Shown one piece after another: positions 1 through 10,947 of a DNA stretch of 39,094 nucleotides; the stretch's first letter is position 1; each line of letters opens with the position of its first letter. The notes under the pieces are model-generated. The model was given only the letters and a program-made list of their open reading frames with translations. It ran no database searches and was not told where the DNA came from. The DNA is from Parvularia atlantis (taxonomy: Eukaryota; Opisthokonta; Rotosphaerida): NCBI GenBank assembly GCA_943704415.1, contig CALSCO010002442.1:1-39094 (forward strand), read 5' to 3'. Made by a program: the position numbers and the translations under genes.

Positions 1-320
1 AGCCTTGCCGTCAGCCAGCCGGTGGCCCAGTGCGCGACACTTGTCTTGTGGGTGGTGCCGCGCACCAAAGCCGATGAGCAGTGAGCATGACCGCACACAT
101 CCTGAGCGGGCTGTCGTCCCTGTGCCGCTCCATGTCCGCGTCGACCGTGCCGGCACTTGTGGCGTCGCGGCGCGAGTGCCGTCGCGGGCCGATGGCGATG
201 CACGCGGCCCGTGCAACGTCAGCTGTATCACGTACTTCCATCACAGACGGTAAAGCGAACGGCCGGACCGGGCATCCAAGCAGGCCCCGACATGTCTACA
301 AACGCCTTAGAACGCGCCCG

Positions 321-356
321 CGTCGTTCGTCGTTCGTCGTTTGTCGTTCGTCGTTG
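321..356. repeat. 7-bp tandem repeat (CGTTCGT)n
   Basis: About five near-perfect tandem copies of CGTTCGT, one reading CGTTTGT, lie 240 bp upstream of the dehydrogenase start. It is a minisatellite-like tract in non-coding DNA. No function is evident. Confidence 0.75.
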
Positions 357-489
357 GCGATGGAGACGGGCATGCAGTGCGTCGCTCTGGTCTGGCTGGT
401 GCACATGCTCCCCATCGCGCCGCTGATGCGATCAGTCCAGACGCTTGCAATGTATAGGGCTGTGCAGAGCGAGACAGTGCAGCATGGCG

Positions 490-497
490 TGACGTCA
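490..497. promoter_or_regulatory. CRE-like palindrome TGACGTCA
   Basis: A perfect 8-bp TGACGTCA palindrome lies 97 bp upstream of the dehydrogenase ATG. This is the classical binding site of CREB/ATF-type bZIP factors. A chance match in GC-rich DNA cannot be excluded. Confidence 0.35.
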
Positions 498-594
498 GCC
501 AGTTGTGTGACGCGCCGCGTGGCGATCGATCGCTCCGTTTGTTCTGCTGATCGCGTCGTTCGCCGCCGTTCTGTCTCCTCGTGGCGCGCGCGAG

Positions 595-1873
595 ATGTCC
601 TCCACGTCACGGCACACGTTCGGCGCCACCAGCACCGCCAACGAGGTCGCGCAGGCGTACGCGCCGGCCAACGCCAAGGACATGGTGAGCCGCTGCCAGT
701 GTCACCGCCAAGCTCAGACGTTGACGACCACGCGGCGCGCAGTGGGCGGTCGTGACCGGCGGCAACTCGGGCATCGGTGCCGAGACCGTGCGCGCGCTGT
801 GCCTGGCCGGCGTCAACGTCGTGCTCGCGTGCCGCACCGCCGCGGCCGGCGAGGCCGTCGCCGCTGAGCTGCGCGCCGAGAACGCCGCGGCGAGCATCCG
901 CGTCATGACCGTCGACCTGGCCGACGGCGCGTCGATCCGCGCGTTCGCCGCTGCCTACCTCGCCCTCGGCCTGCCGCTCAACATCCTCGTCAACAACGCC
1001 GGGATTATGGCGGCGCCGCGCGCGCTGACCAAGGACGGCTTCGAGCAGCAGTTTGGCGTCAACGTGCGTCCTTCTGTCGCGTCCGTCTCCACGCGCACAC
1101 GCGCCGCTCACCACCCGCGCACGCGCAGCACCTCGGCAGCTTCCTGCTCACGACGCTGCTGCTTGACAAGATCAAGGCGAGTGCGCCGGCGCGCATCGTC
1201 ACGGTCGCGTCGTCGCTCAACAAGTCAGCGCCGCCGCACGGCATCAACTTTGACGACATCAACTGGACCACGTCGTACCACCGCTGGACAGCGTACGGCA
1301 ACAGTGCGTGCACGCGGGTGCAGGGTGCTGTCCTGTGCTGATCGTAAGCGCGTGCGCCAGGCAAGCTCGCCAACATCCTCTTCGCGAGCGAGCTGCAGCG
1401 CCGGCTGGACGCTGAGGGCGTCAAGGACGTGGTCTCGGTGTCGCTGCACCCCGGTGCGTGCTCGCCGTTGAGCGGGTGCGCCTTCCCTGACCGTGCGTGA
1501 TCAGGCGTCATCCTCACCAATCTGACGCGGCACGTCATGCCCAGCTTCTTCCGCGCGGCGTTCCTGCCGATCATCAAGCTCTTCTTCCCCAAGTGCGGCT
1601 GCTGCTGCTGCCCGCTGCTGCCCTGTGGCCACTCACACGCGCGATCGCCGTCGCAGGAGCCCGCAACAGGGCGCAGCAACGACGGTCTACGCCGCGCTTG
1701 CGCCGCAGATCGTCCCCGGCGAGTTCTACTGGGACTGCCGCGTTGCGCGCGCGGGAGACTCGCTGCACCCGCACTACAAGAACGCCGAGATGGCGAAGCG
1801 CCTCTGGGCTGTGTCCGAGGAGCTGTGGGCGTCCGTCAGCGCCAAGCAGGCCACGGGGGCGTCGTCGTCGTGA
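595..1873 (+). CDS. Short-chain dehydrogenase (retinol dehydrogenase/WWOX-like SDR)
   Basis: An NAD(P)-dependent oxidoreductase of the extended retinol-dehydrogenase/WWOX-type SDR group; the substrate cannot be told from sequence. Six exons (595-684, 743-1063, 1129-1303, 1361-1453, 1505-1592, 1657-1873) join in frame into 327 residues, a normal length for an SDR without WW domains. Visible motifs are the cofactor loop TGGNSGIG (35-42), NNAG (114-117), the catalytic serine region TVASS (about 162-166) and YGNSK (Y193, K197). SKLANIL and SPQQGAAT match the family's C-terminal half and fix two introns. The first ATG is preceded by stops and gives a short leader without a signal peptide or WW domain. 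Introns are 50-66 nt with GTGCG-type donors. The gene converges on exportin-5; a TG repeat starts eight bases after its stop. Confidence 0.88.
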
Positions 1874-1878
1874 GACCA

Positions 1879-1881
<3 letters not shown>

Positions 1882-1924
<43 letters not shown>
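1882..1924. repeat. (GT)n dinucleotide microsatellite
   Basis: About 21 uninterrupted GT units fill most of the 75-bp spacer between the convergent stops of the dehydrogenase and exportin-5. In the dehydrogenase transcript it would be a UG-rich 3' UTR or downstream element; in the exportin-5 transcript a CA tract. Confidence 0.95.
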
Positions 1925-1927
<3 letters not shown>

Positions 1928-1948
1928 ATGTTTGAGCGCTTTCTACGC

Positions 1949-4900
1949 TCATGACGGTCGCTTGCTGGACAACGCCGAGGCGTGCTCGAAGAGCTGCACG
2001 AGGTTCAGGTGCGCGTCGTCGCCCTCGTCGTCTGCACACCCGCGCATCAGCAGTGCCTCGCACGACCACGCAGCCATGCGCAGACCTGCGCGCCCGCCCG
2101 AGCGCGGCTGCTGGTGGACGAACAACTTCTCGGGCAGCGTGCGGATCGTGACGCGCGACGAGAACCACTGGCCCATCGCTTTCTGCGCGCACACGCGTGA
2201 GCGACCGCACGCCCGCGCACACGCTGGCCGCACGACACCCCGGTAAAGTCAGCCAGGAATCGCCGGAATAGGCCGCGCCGCCGCCGCTCCTGCCCGCCGC
2301 GCGCGAGCTCGGCCTGGAGCTCCTGTGAGGCGTCACACATCAGCGGCACGTGCGCGGCTCTGCACATGCACCTGCAAGCTTGCGAGCGTGACGCCGGGCA
2401 GCGACGCGAGCACCTCGTCTGACGCGGCCGTGTGCGCGTGCAGCTCGAGGTAAATGCGCGTGATGAGCGAGATTAGGTGGTCGTGGCAGTCCTCGTGGTA
2501 CCCGTCGTGCAGCGCCCGGAGCGCGCCAATGAGCATGTCGCGCGCGATGAACTCGGCCAGCGCGTGTGCGTGCGCGCCGTCCCACGTCAGCACGGCCTCG
2601 CACACCGTCACCGAGCGCCGGCAGGTGATCGTGTCGTGCCACGTGAGCGCGCTCACCAGCAGCGGCAGCATGCGCTCGTACACGTCCTGCGAGCGGTGAG
2701 CCGAACAAGCGACGAGATCGCGCGCACACGTGCGCACCTTTGTCCCCAGCATGTAGTCGACGAGCAGCTGCCCCTGATCGCTCTGCGAGGGCCCCGCCGT
2801 GCTCATCTCGTCTGCATCGGGCTCGTCAGCCGCCGCCGGCTCGGCCGCGTGCGCTGCGTCGCGTGGCGCGGTCGTCTTGGGCGCGAAGATGTACAGCAGC
2901 AGCTCAGAGACAGACCGGGTGACGTCTCGCAGTACCTGCGCCGTGCCAGGCTCAGCGCACGCCACGCAGCGCGCACGCACGTCTGCACCTTCTCGTGCAT
3001 GATCGTCGTCAGCACATCGTTGGCCTGCGCGGCCGCCGTGCTCGCCGCGCCCGGTGAGGGCCCCGCGTCGTCTCTGTGTTCATTCACGCGTTCAGCAGTT
3101 GTCGCGCACGATGGCACACGCACGCACTGTGCGCTCTCGAACGCCGTCCACTCAGCCGTGAGCTTGCTGTTCAGGAAGCCGAAGAGCGCCGGCAGGATCG
3201 GCGTGAGCACGCCCGCAAAATGCTCGACCGGGCACGCCAGCACGTAGAACTTGCCAAAGTGCGCTGCCGCGTCGTCTCGTGAGCGTAGCACGCTTGCAAG
3301 GCCGGTGAGCGCACCCAGCAGATGCCGCCAGTGCCGCAGCTCGATGTGCTCCGCGTGCAAAAAGACGCTGCCAGAGATGTGCAGCGCAAGGTCAGGCACG
3401 CCAAAGAAAGCGCCGCGCGTGAGGCACAGCTGGCCCAGGAGCTGGTACCTATCACGCGTGTTGAGCGACAAGGGCCGCGCGCACGCACGCCACGCACGCC
3501 GTCGAGCGCATGTTGAGCACAAAGACGCGCCAGGACGCCAGGTCAGCCGCGACCGTGCCCGTGTTCTCCATGCTCTCGTCGCTCTCCTCGGCCTCCTCGA
3601 GCTCGCCCAGGAACGCGTTACGCTCGGCCACGCTCAGCCGCATCGTCTCGGCCTGCAACAGCGCGTCGGCGGGCAACCAGCTGGCCGGGTTCCACAGCAC
3701 GTTGAAGTTGCTGCGGTGCGCGTGCAATGCTCAGTTCCTGCGCCAACAGCAAGCATGGGCCGATGCACCGCAGCGTTGCTAGCGCCAGCGCCATCCACAG
3801 CGGCACGAGCGCGGCCACGGGGTGCGGTGCAGGGTCAGCGGCGGAGGCCGGCGACGGGCGCCGCAGGAACTCGTTCAGCCGGCGTAGCAGCGAGAAGGAC
3901 ATGTTGATCAGGTAAAACAGCTGGGCGCGCGGTGAGGTCAGCGGTGCGTGCTCGCGCAGCGGCGTACGCACCTGGCGTCGATTGCTGCTTGCGAGCTGCA
4001 GTTGCGGACGCAGGTCGTCTGCCGGCGGCACGTCCACGCGCGGGGAGCGTTGCACTAGTCGGCACGTTCAGCAAGCGCCAAAGAGCGGCACCAGGGCAGC
4101 ACGCACGCTGCTCGCTCAGCGCCTGCAGGCCCGTCGTGCGCACAAAGGCCGCGTAGTCGCCGAGCATCGTAGAGATCGCGTTGCCGCGCAGCAGGACCAC
4201 GAGCGGCATGAACAGGTTTTGGATGCCCTGCGCGCGCATGGCCTCGTCGGGCGAAGCGAGACTACATAGCCGTGAGTCCGCTTCCACCGACGGCAGCGGC
4301 ACGTGACGCACCACACGGCCAGGATCGCCTCGGTGATCTGCGTGCGCTCGTTGTCGGTGACGCAGCCGCCGGTCTCGAGCGTGCGGAACTCCTGCACGAT
4401 CCCTCCAAGGTGCGGCTGACGCACGCGAGTGAGCCACAAGACGACACACACACACAAAAAAAAACAGGCGCACACCAGCAGCACGCGCGGCACGTCGCGC
4501 GCCAGCCGCAGCAGCGTCGACGCGCCCTTGCGCCGCAGCACGAGTGAGTCGGCCGAGATGTGCAGCCCGGCAGAGGCGTCGCCGGTCTCGTGTGGCCCGG
4601 CGTACCCGACGGCCGAGAACACCTGCGGTTGCTAGTAAGCGCAATCGCGCGCCTCGCACACACGCACCGTCGTCAACACGACCGACACCGGCTGCGGGTC
4701 AATGACAAAGTACGGGCAGAGCACCTGCAGCGCACCGAGCCGCTTGGTCATGATGAGCGGGTCCTGCGGTGCGCGCGGTTGGTTGCAGAGAGAGAGAGAG
4801 AGAACGGTGGCGGCGATCAAGCGGCGCACATTGCTGGTGTCTTGCAGGATCAGCGCGCAGTGCTCACGGCACAGCGCGGTGATCGCGGGGTCCAGCGCGG

Positions 4901-6992
4901 GCGGCGGCGACTGATCGTGCCCGACGTGCAGCGCGTCCACGCCCTGCGCCCGTCGTGTGAGGAGCAAGACAACCCGCCCACGGCACGCACCGCTAGCACG
5001 CCCTCCAGCAGCGACGCGCGGCCGTCCCACAGCAGGTACAACGGCGACAGTGTCGTCATGCGCGCCGTCTGCGCGAGCGCCGGGCCATCCGCGACGAGCT
5101 CGCGCAACAGATTGCGGCTGAGCTCGAGCGCGGGCACGGGCTGTGGCGACGAGACGTCATCAGCAAATGGACGCCGCCCGCAGCGGCCACGCACGTTGAT
5201 GCGCGTCGCCAGCCGCACGATTTCTATCAGCCGGCCCCGCATGACTGAGTAGAACTTGCGGAACTCGGACGTCGTGTCAAAGTCGACGGCCGAGAACCAG
5301 CAGCTCTGCACGTTCTGCAGCCCGGGGTCGCCCACCTGCGTCGCGAAGCGGTCAGCTGGCCGTGCAGTGCGCCGCTGAGCGCATGCGCACCCGGAGCAGC
5401 TTTGGCGCACTCAGCCGCACGGCGTCAAGTGCAATCGCCCGCACATCCGCGCGCTGGACCATCTCGGTGCTCTTGAAGAGCGAAACAAGCACGGGCGCGA
5501 TGAACGACGCCAGCAGCAGGCTCTCGTGCCCGTAGGCTGCCAGCAGCGCGCTCAGCAGATCCGCCAGCGGAGGCAGGACGGCGCCCGCGGCGTGGCGACC
5601 GAGCAGCTGGTGTGTCGCAAAGTTGGCCAGCAACTGCACGCATGCGTACGCTTCAGCGGCCGCAACGCACAGCGTGCACGGCGCACCAGCGCGCAGCGCT
5701 TCTGGAACGTGTAGATGATCTCATCGACTTCGCCGTCTCGCATCGCGTATCCCTGGTTCAGCGCGACGTCTGTGTCGTGCAGACGGTGAGCACGCGGCGC
5801 AGTCAGGCATCGTACGGCCTTGCCTTTCACGACGGACGCCTTCTGCACAAAGTAAAGCAATGTGTCGCGCTCCTCGGGCTTGGTGCTGCGTCAGGTGAGG
5901 TGTGGGCCCGAGCGTATACACAAGCCACACGTGCGCACCGTCTGGAGACAATCGCGAGCAGCGCATCGCACGCGGCGAGGCGCACGGCCGGCTCCTTGTA
6001 AAGCAGCGAGACAAGCAGGTCGATCAATGCGGTCTCGCGCACGAGGCTGGCGATGCCGCGTCAGTGACAGCGCGCTCCTTCTGCACGGCAGCACCTCATC
6101 GATAGCCACTCAGCGTACGACGCGACCGCCTTGAGCGCGGCCACGGTCAGCGCCTCCCTCTCGCGGTCGGTCGACGCATCCTGCACGTGCACTCGCACAA
6201 GGTCGATCATGCGCGGCAGTAGCGCCGGTGCCGTTGCACCCTGCGCCGGCCGCGATCAGCACATGCCGACACTGTTCAGACAAACACGCGCACCAGGCCG
6301 GCGAGGAGGTCGTTGCGGCGTGTGTCTGGCAGCGTGCCAAAGCCGTGGAAGACGTCGTCGCTCAGCGTGCGCAGTGACAGCAGCGCGAGCTCGGCCCGGG
6401 TAGGCTACGACAGCAATGAGCCGCGCGATCAGCAACAGGCCGAGACGCACGTCGAGCGCCATCAGCGCGAGCAGGTGGTCGGTCAGCTGCGGCCATCGCT
6501 GCGGCCAGTCGCGCAGCGCCATCTCGGCAACGAGCTGGCACAGCTTCTCCTTGAGGAACGTGCGCTCCTGCAGTATCGGCCGCGTGCCCTGCGCACTCTC
6601 CCCCTTCATCAGTCGTGGCGCGCATGGACGGCAAGGAGGACAGAGGACGCGCCTCGCGCAGGAGATCGAGCACGGCGTCCTTGATCTGCGCCTTCTCGGC
6701 GTCGGCGCCGGCATCCCACCGCGTGCGCACGACGTGCTCGATCAGGTGCAGTCCAAAGTGCCGCACCATCTCGTCGTGCCCGCTCTGCGTCCGCACGAGG
6801 CGCAGCCCGAGCGCCGGGTCGGCCGTGTCCTTCACCTGATCGATGTACTGCGGCCCGATCACGGCATCAGGCGCATGATCGCATCCGCACGTGATGCGCA
6901 CGAGCCACCTGCTGCGCAGCACGCCGCGCCTCGTTCGTCCCGCCCGCGTCGTACACCGCCGCCAGCGCCGCCAGCAGCCGCGTCTCGTCCAT
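1949..6992 (-). CDS. XPO5: Exportin-5 (HASTY/Msn5 family)
   Basis: RanGTP-dependent karyopherin that exports pre-miRNA, other structured RNAs and proteins from the nucleus. About 22 exons give roughly 1,318 residues (metazoan XPO5 is about 1,200): 6909-6992, 6653-6847, 6451-6588, 6294-6404, 6095-6240, 5939-6046, 5687-5885, 5391-5633, 4991-5335, 4668-4943, 4476-4622, 4312-4415, 4107-4261, 3972-4054, 3748-3920, 3498-3710, 3128-3448, 2989-3073, 2738-2935, 2372-2686, 2239-2322, 1949-2182. Family-typical segments are VRHFGLHLIEHVVRTRW (from about 56), RDWPQRWPQL, then ALTWHDTITC and RTLPEKLF near the C-terminus; HEAT repeats throughout. Exons near 5687-5885 and 4668-4943 may each hide one more in-frame intron. 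Intron 2 (6589-6652) has a GC donor. One intron (3711-3747) has a weak donor. It diverges from INTS4 across an 88-bp promoter. Confidence 0.9.
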
Positions 6993-7080
6993 CACACGAA
7001 CGAGGCGCCACGACGCAGCAAAAGTAATCAGTCGCTTGTCATGGCGGTCGTTCTCTCATTTACGGCCGGTTAATGACACC
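6993..7080. promoter_or_regulatory. 88-bp bidirectional promoter, exportin-5 / INTS4
   Basis: The entire space between two divergent start codons is 88 bp, so both promoters and both 5' UTRs must lie here or overlap coding sequence. It is locally less GC-rich (TCTCATTTACGG, GGTTAATGACACC). I see no TATA box or CCAAT box. Confidence 0.6.
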
Positions 7081-10000
7081 ATGGCGGCCACACGAAGCGT
7101 CACCATAGAGACGGCGCCTGTGCTGCGGCTCTCCGCCGCCTCAGCCGCTGCGCCCGCCCTCTCGCTTGCGGCGCTGCAAGACGGGCTTGGGCGGACCGAT
7201 GCGGTGGCGAGGCTCGTGGCGCTGTGCAGATTTGCGCGGTTGCCGCCGAGCCTGCAGCGCGCGCCGCTGCTTGAGCTGCTCATGCGGCAGCTTGAGAGCG
7301 AGACGGACGGCGACTGTGTGGTGCGCGCTCGCTCGCAACGCCTGCTGCTGCTGCTGCTTGACGTGTGACGCGACGTGTGGCGTGACGTGATGCAGGTCAA
7401 GATCGTCGGGCTCATCGCCTCCGTCGGGCTCGAGGCCGCCGTCTGGGGCGACGCGGCCGTCTCGCGGCTGCACGGCGAGCTGCGGCGCGCACTGCCCGTG
7501 GACCATCTGTGCGCGGTGCTGGGCGCACTCGTGGCGCTCACGGCGGTGCGCTGCTGCTGCTTGTTGACGCGGCAGTGCGGCTGACGCGCCGCGCAGCAAC
7601 ACCAGCTGCCGCTGCCCGACGGCACCGACCGCATCGCCGCGCGTTTGCTGCAGCACGAGAGCCATCGCGTGCGTGCGCTGACGCTGCTGCTGCTGGCCGA
7701 GTGCTCCGGTGCGCTGCCCGGTGCTCAAGCGCGTCGCTGAACCCCGATGTCAAAGACCGCACGAGCCGCTTCGCCGCCGAGGCCGCGATCGCCATTGGCA
7801 AGTTTGCCGTCGACCCGGACTCGCGCGTGCGGCGCACGGCGCTCGAGGCGATGCTGACGCAGGCGCGGCGCGGCGCGGGCGTGCTCACGGTCGAGATGTA
7901 CGGTGCCGTCGTGGCCGCGCTGAACGACGACTTTGAGGAGGTCCGACTGCCCGCAACGCGCCTGCTGCGGTACGCAAGCTCTAGGCGGCTCGCGATGTGC
8001 TTTGGCGGGCTCATTCGCCCTGCGCAGACCGTTCGCCGAGGCCTTCCCGTCACTGGTGCTACCTGCGCGCGGCATGCGGCTCGTCGACGACGCCTTCGTC
8101 AAGGTCTGCGACCGTGTCAACGACTCTGCCGTCGCCGTGCGCACCGAGGCGTGCCGCGAGCTCGGCAGCTTCCGCGGCATGTCGCCCGCGCTGCTCGAGC
8201 AAACGCTGTCGAAGCAGATCATGTCGCACCTCGCCAAGCGGCAGTCGTACCAGGAGGAGCAGCGCGCCAAGCTCGGCTTCGACGTGCAGTCACGCGGCCG
8301 CCCGTGGCAGGGCCAGGCGCTGCCCGCGAGCGACCGCGACGTTGCCGATGACAACATCTCGCTGCTCGAGAGCGGCGCGTGCGGCGCGTTCGTGCACGGC
8401 CTCGAGGACGAGTTTGAGCGCGTGCGGACGGCGTCGCTGCGTGAGTAGCCAACACATGCGCCGCTCGCTGTTGTGCTGATTATGTCGGGCGATGCCGACA
8501 GGGTCGCTCTGCCGGCTTAGCCTGCAGTCGGAGGAGTTTGCAGCCAAGGCGCTGGACTTTATCGTCGGTGCGCCGTGCTCCATCTCTACTGCGCCACTTA
8601 CGCATGTGCAGACATGCTGAGCGACGAGATCGACGACGTGCGCATGCACGCCATCCGTGCGCTCATGCTCGTGAGCCGGCGGCACCAGGTGCACCGCTGC
8701 CGGCGTCGACGTGGTGCAAGCGGCTGACGTGTGTGGACAGACACGCATCCGCCAGGACCAGCTGACGATCATGATGATGCTCTTCCACGACTCGACCGCG
8801 GCGATCCGCCTGGCCGTGCACGACCTCGTCGGCGCCGTGCGCGTGGCCGACCTGCAGTGCCTGAGCATGGCCGTGACCGAGCTGCTGGCCAACCTGGCGC
8901 GGTACCCGGACGACCACGACTCGATTATGACCGTGCGCTTGTGCGAGTCGCTTCATGTGCGCGTGTGCTGACGCAGCTACACCTCAGGCACTCGCGCAGC
9001 TCGGCCGCAACCACGCCGCGCACTGCGCCTTCCTTGTGCGCCAGCTGCTCAAGATCGACCGGGCGTTCCTCACGCCCGAGCCCAAACTGGACGAGACGCC
9101 GTACCGCGCCGTGCTGGTTTTTGTGCTCAACGCGGCCGCGCACAACCCGAGCATCTGTGCGCCGCGTCTCCCGCGTCTGTCTTGCGTGCAGCTGACATAT
9201 GCCCAGGCACGCTGCTGCCCAAGCACGTCTTTGAGCACTACCTGTTCCTGCGGCGCTGGCAGCCGCGCCTGTTTGAGCCCGGGGCTCTGCAGTTCTGGCG
9301 CGAGGCGCCGAGCACGTCAATGATGGACAAGTCGCTCGAGCGCGACGTCGAGCGCGACGTGGGCGGGCCGGCGCTGGCCGACGAGGGTGGCGAGATGCTG
9401 CGCATGATCGTCGCGCGGCTGGCCGGGTGTGCCCGACGCCACGAGGTCAGACGCGATCGCTGACCAGGGCGCGCAGGCTGCCGCAGCTGGGTGCGCTTCT
9501 GGACGAGGCGCGCGTGCGCACGCGCCAGACGCACGACGACCTGGACTATCTGCGCCAGATCTCGCAGCGGTTCGAGGGGCCGAGCGCGTGGCTTGAGACG
9601 TTCCTCGAGTGCCTGCAGGTGCTCGTGGCGGTCAAGCGCCAGCTGCGCCCGGACGAGCTCCCGGCGAGCGGCGACGTGCGTTTCATCGCCCAGGCGGCGC
9701 AGCTGCACGCGAGCGCCTCGCGGCTACTGCAGGGCTTTCACAGCGTTGGTGCGTGCTTCGTGTGCGAGTGAACGATCTGCTCACTTCTCCGTGCGGTCAG
9801 GCTCGGCGGAGCTGGCACCGGAGCTGGCCGAGCCCGTGCGTGAGCTGCAGGTCGCGGCGCACGTGCTGCACATGGTCGGACTGCTCACCAGGTGATGTGC
9901 GTGCTACGTGAGTGCGGCTGCGCTGACGCTCGTCGATTATCAAAGTGGCGACGACAGCAGCAAGCAAACGCGCGACGACCTGGCCGCGCTCGTTGAGCGG

Positions 10001-10873
10001 CTGGACGCCGTACCTGCCGTCTGGTGCGTTGCGCTGAACGGCCTGTGACTGCGAGCTGACGGCGGCCGCGCAGGAATTTGGCCAACCAGATCAAGCTGCT
10101 GCTCAATGCGCCGACGCTCGCCTTTGAGACCCTGATCGACCTGCTGCTCGGTTACCTGCGCGTGTGTCTGCGTCTGCTTCGCCTGCCGCTGCATGCCTCA
10201 CGTGAAGGCAGGACGTCTGGCCGCGCTCGATGCCGTCGTCGGACGCGCTCGAGGCCGTGCGCCGCAAGGCCGCCTCGCTCGATGCGCCCGTACCGCACCC
10301 TGAGAAGCCGATCAGCTTCGTCGCGTCGATGGTGCTCGAGCTGCCGCTGCGCGTGACCGTGCGCAACGTCGTGGATCTCGCCGCCGTGGCCGTGCAGGTG
10401 CGCCTGCCCAGCCAGGCCGTACAGACATTCTGGCCGCGCCCGGGCAACTTGCGGCGCATGATGGAGGCCGCACCGGACGCCACAGACGACGACGGTACGT
10501 GAGCGCGTGCAACGGCAGCCGGGCGTGCAGTCCGACGTGGGGTGCGCGCAGTCGAGGGCATTCTCGCGGGCAGCATCCGCCACGAGCCGCAGGCCGCGGG
10601 CGACACGGTGCACGAGCTCACCCTACCCATCCATCTGCTCAACGCGACGTGGACGGGTGCGCTCGTCTAGCTCATGCCACGGTCGTCTCACTCACGGGCA
10701 ACGCAGACGCGAGCGACATCGCCGTGGACGTGGTCCAAGTGCTCTCGATCGCGCACTCGCCGCTCGACCGGCCGCTGCGCACGGGCCGCCACGCGTCGGA
10801 CGACACCGCCACGCTGTCGCTGCTGCCACGGCCGGTCGTGTTCACCGTCGCGCCGCGCGCGACGCCCGGGTGA
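7081..10873 (+). CDS. INTS4: Integrator complex subunit 4
   Basis: Scaffold of the Integrator cleavage module, with INTS9/INTS11, which processes snRNA 3' ends and terminates paused RNA polymerase II. Seventeen exons whose phases all agree give 992 residues (human INTS4 is 963): 7081-7362, 7396-7545, 7597-7708, 7756-7969, 8028-8440, 8502-8567, 8612-8688, 8741-8932, 8988-9156, 9207-9426, 9477-9748, 9801-9891, 9946-10023, 10074-10161, 10212-10494, 10552-10656, 10707-10873. Diagnostic matches are RLVDDAFVKVC, LEQTLSKQIMS, ESGACGAFVHGLEDE (about residue 375), ARYPDDHDSI and the terminal beta-rich domain (KPISF, LPIHLLNATW). HEAT repeats fill the N-terminal two thirds. Intron 1 is only 33 nt. Eight of the 16 donors begin GTGCG and 13 of 16 introns carry a CTNAY branch-like site. 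Confidence 0.93.
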
Positions 10874-10907
10874 CCAAATGCCACATTGCCAAAGCATCTT
10901 CAATTCA

Positions 10908-10921
10908 GTCGCTGCAGCGAC
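10908..10921. terminator. 14-bp perfect palindrome between convergent stops
   Basis: GTCGCTGCAGCGAC reads identically on both strands and sits in the 74-bp spacer between the INTS4 and STT3 stop codons, next to a relatively AT-rich stretch. It could form a hairpin in either 3' end. No canonical AATAAA is visible on either strand, so any role in 3' processing is inferred only from position. Confidence 0.3.
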
Positions 10922-10947
10922 GCGCGCACACTGCGGCACGCGCTCGC

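Larger units (their letters stand above)
1..594. other. Left-edge upstream region, no confident gene
   Basis: I see no convincing gene here. A minus-strand open frame (11-244) could be the 5' end of a gene leaving the left edge. Its distal part reads like a plausible peptide (CRALGHRLADGK), but no domain is recognisable and the splice sites needed to join it are ambiguous. The remainder contains a 7-mer tandem repeat and a CRE-like palindrome and probably serves as the promoter of the dehydrogenase that starts at 595. Confidence 0.3.

Noticed and set aside
3711-3747. Frameshift or sequencing error in exportin-5
   Set aside because: A 37-nt GT-AG intron restores the frame. The donor GTTGGC is weak, so an error is not fully excluded, but an intron is the simpler reading given the density around it.
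4443-4463. CACACA-A(n) tract as a transposon poly(A) tail
   Set aside because: It lies inside an exportin-5 intron between good splice sites and has no adjoining element or target-site duplication; a simple slippage tract fits better.
7081-10873. INTS4 region as a pseudogene, because long frames are repeatedly broken
   Set aside because: Every frame break coincides with a GT...AG pair, usually with a branch-like site, and the phases of all 17 exons agree over 992 residues.
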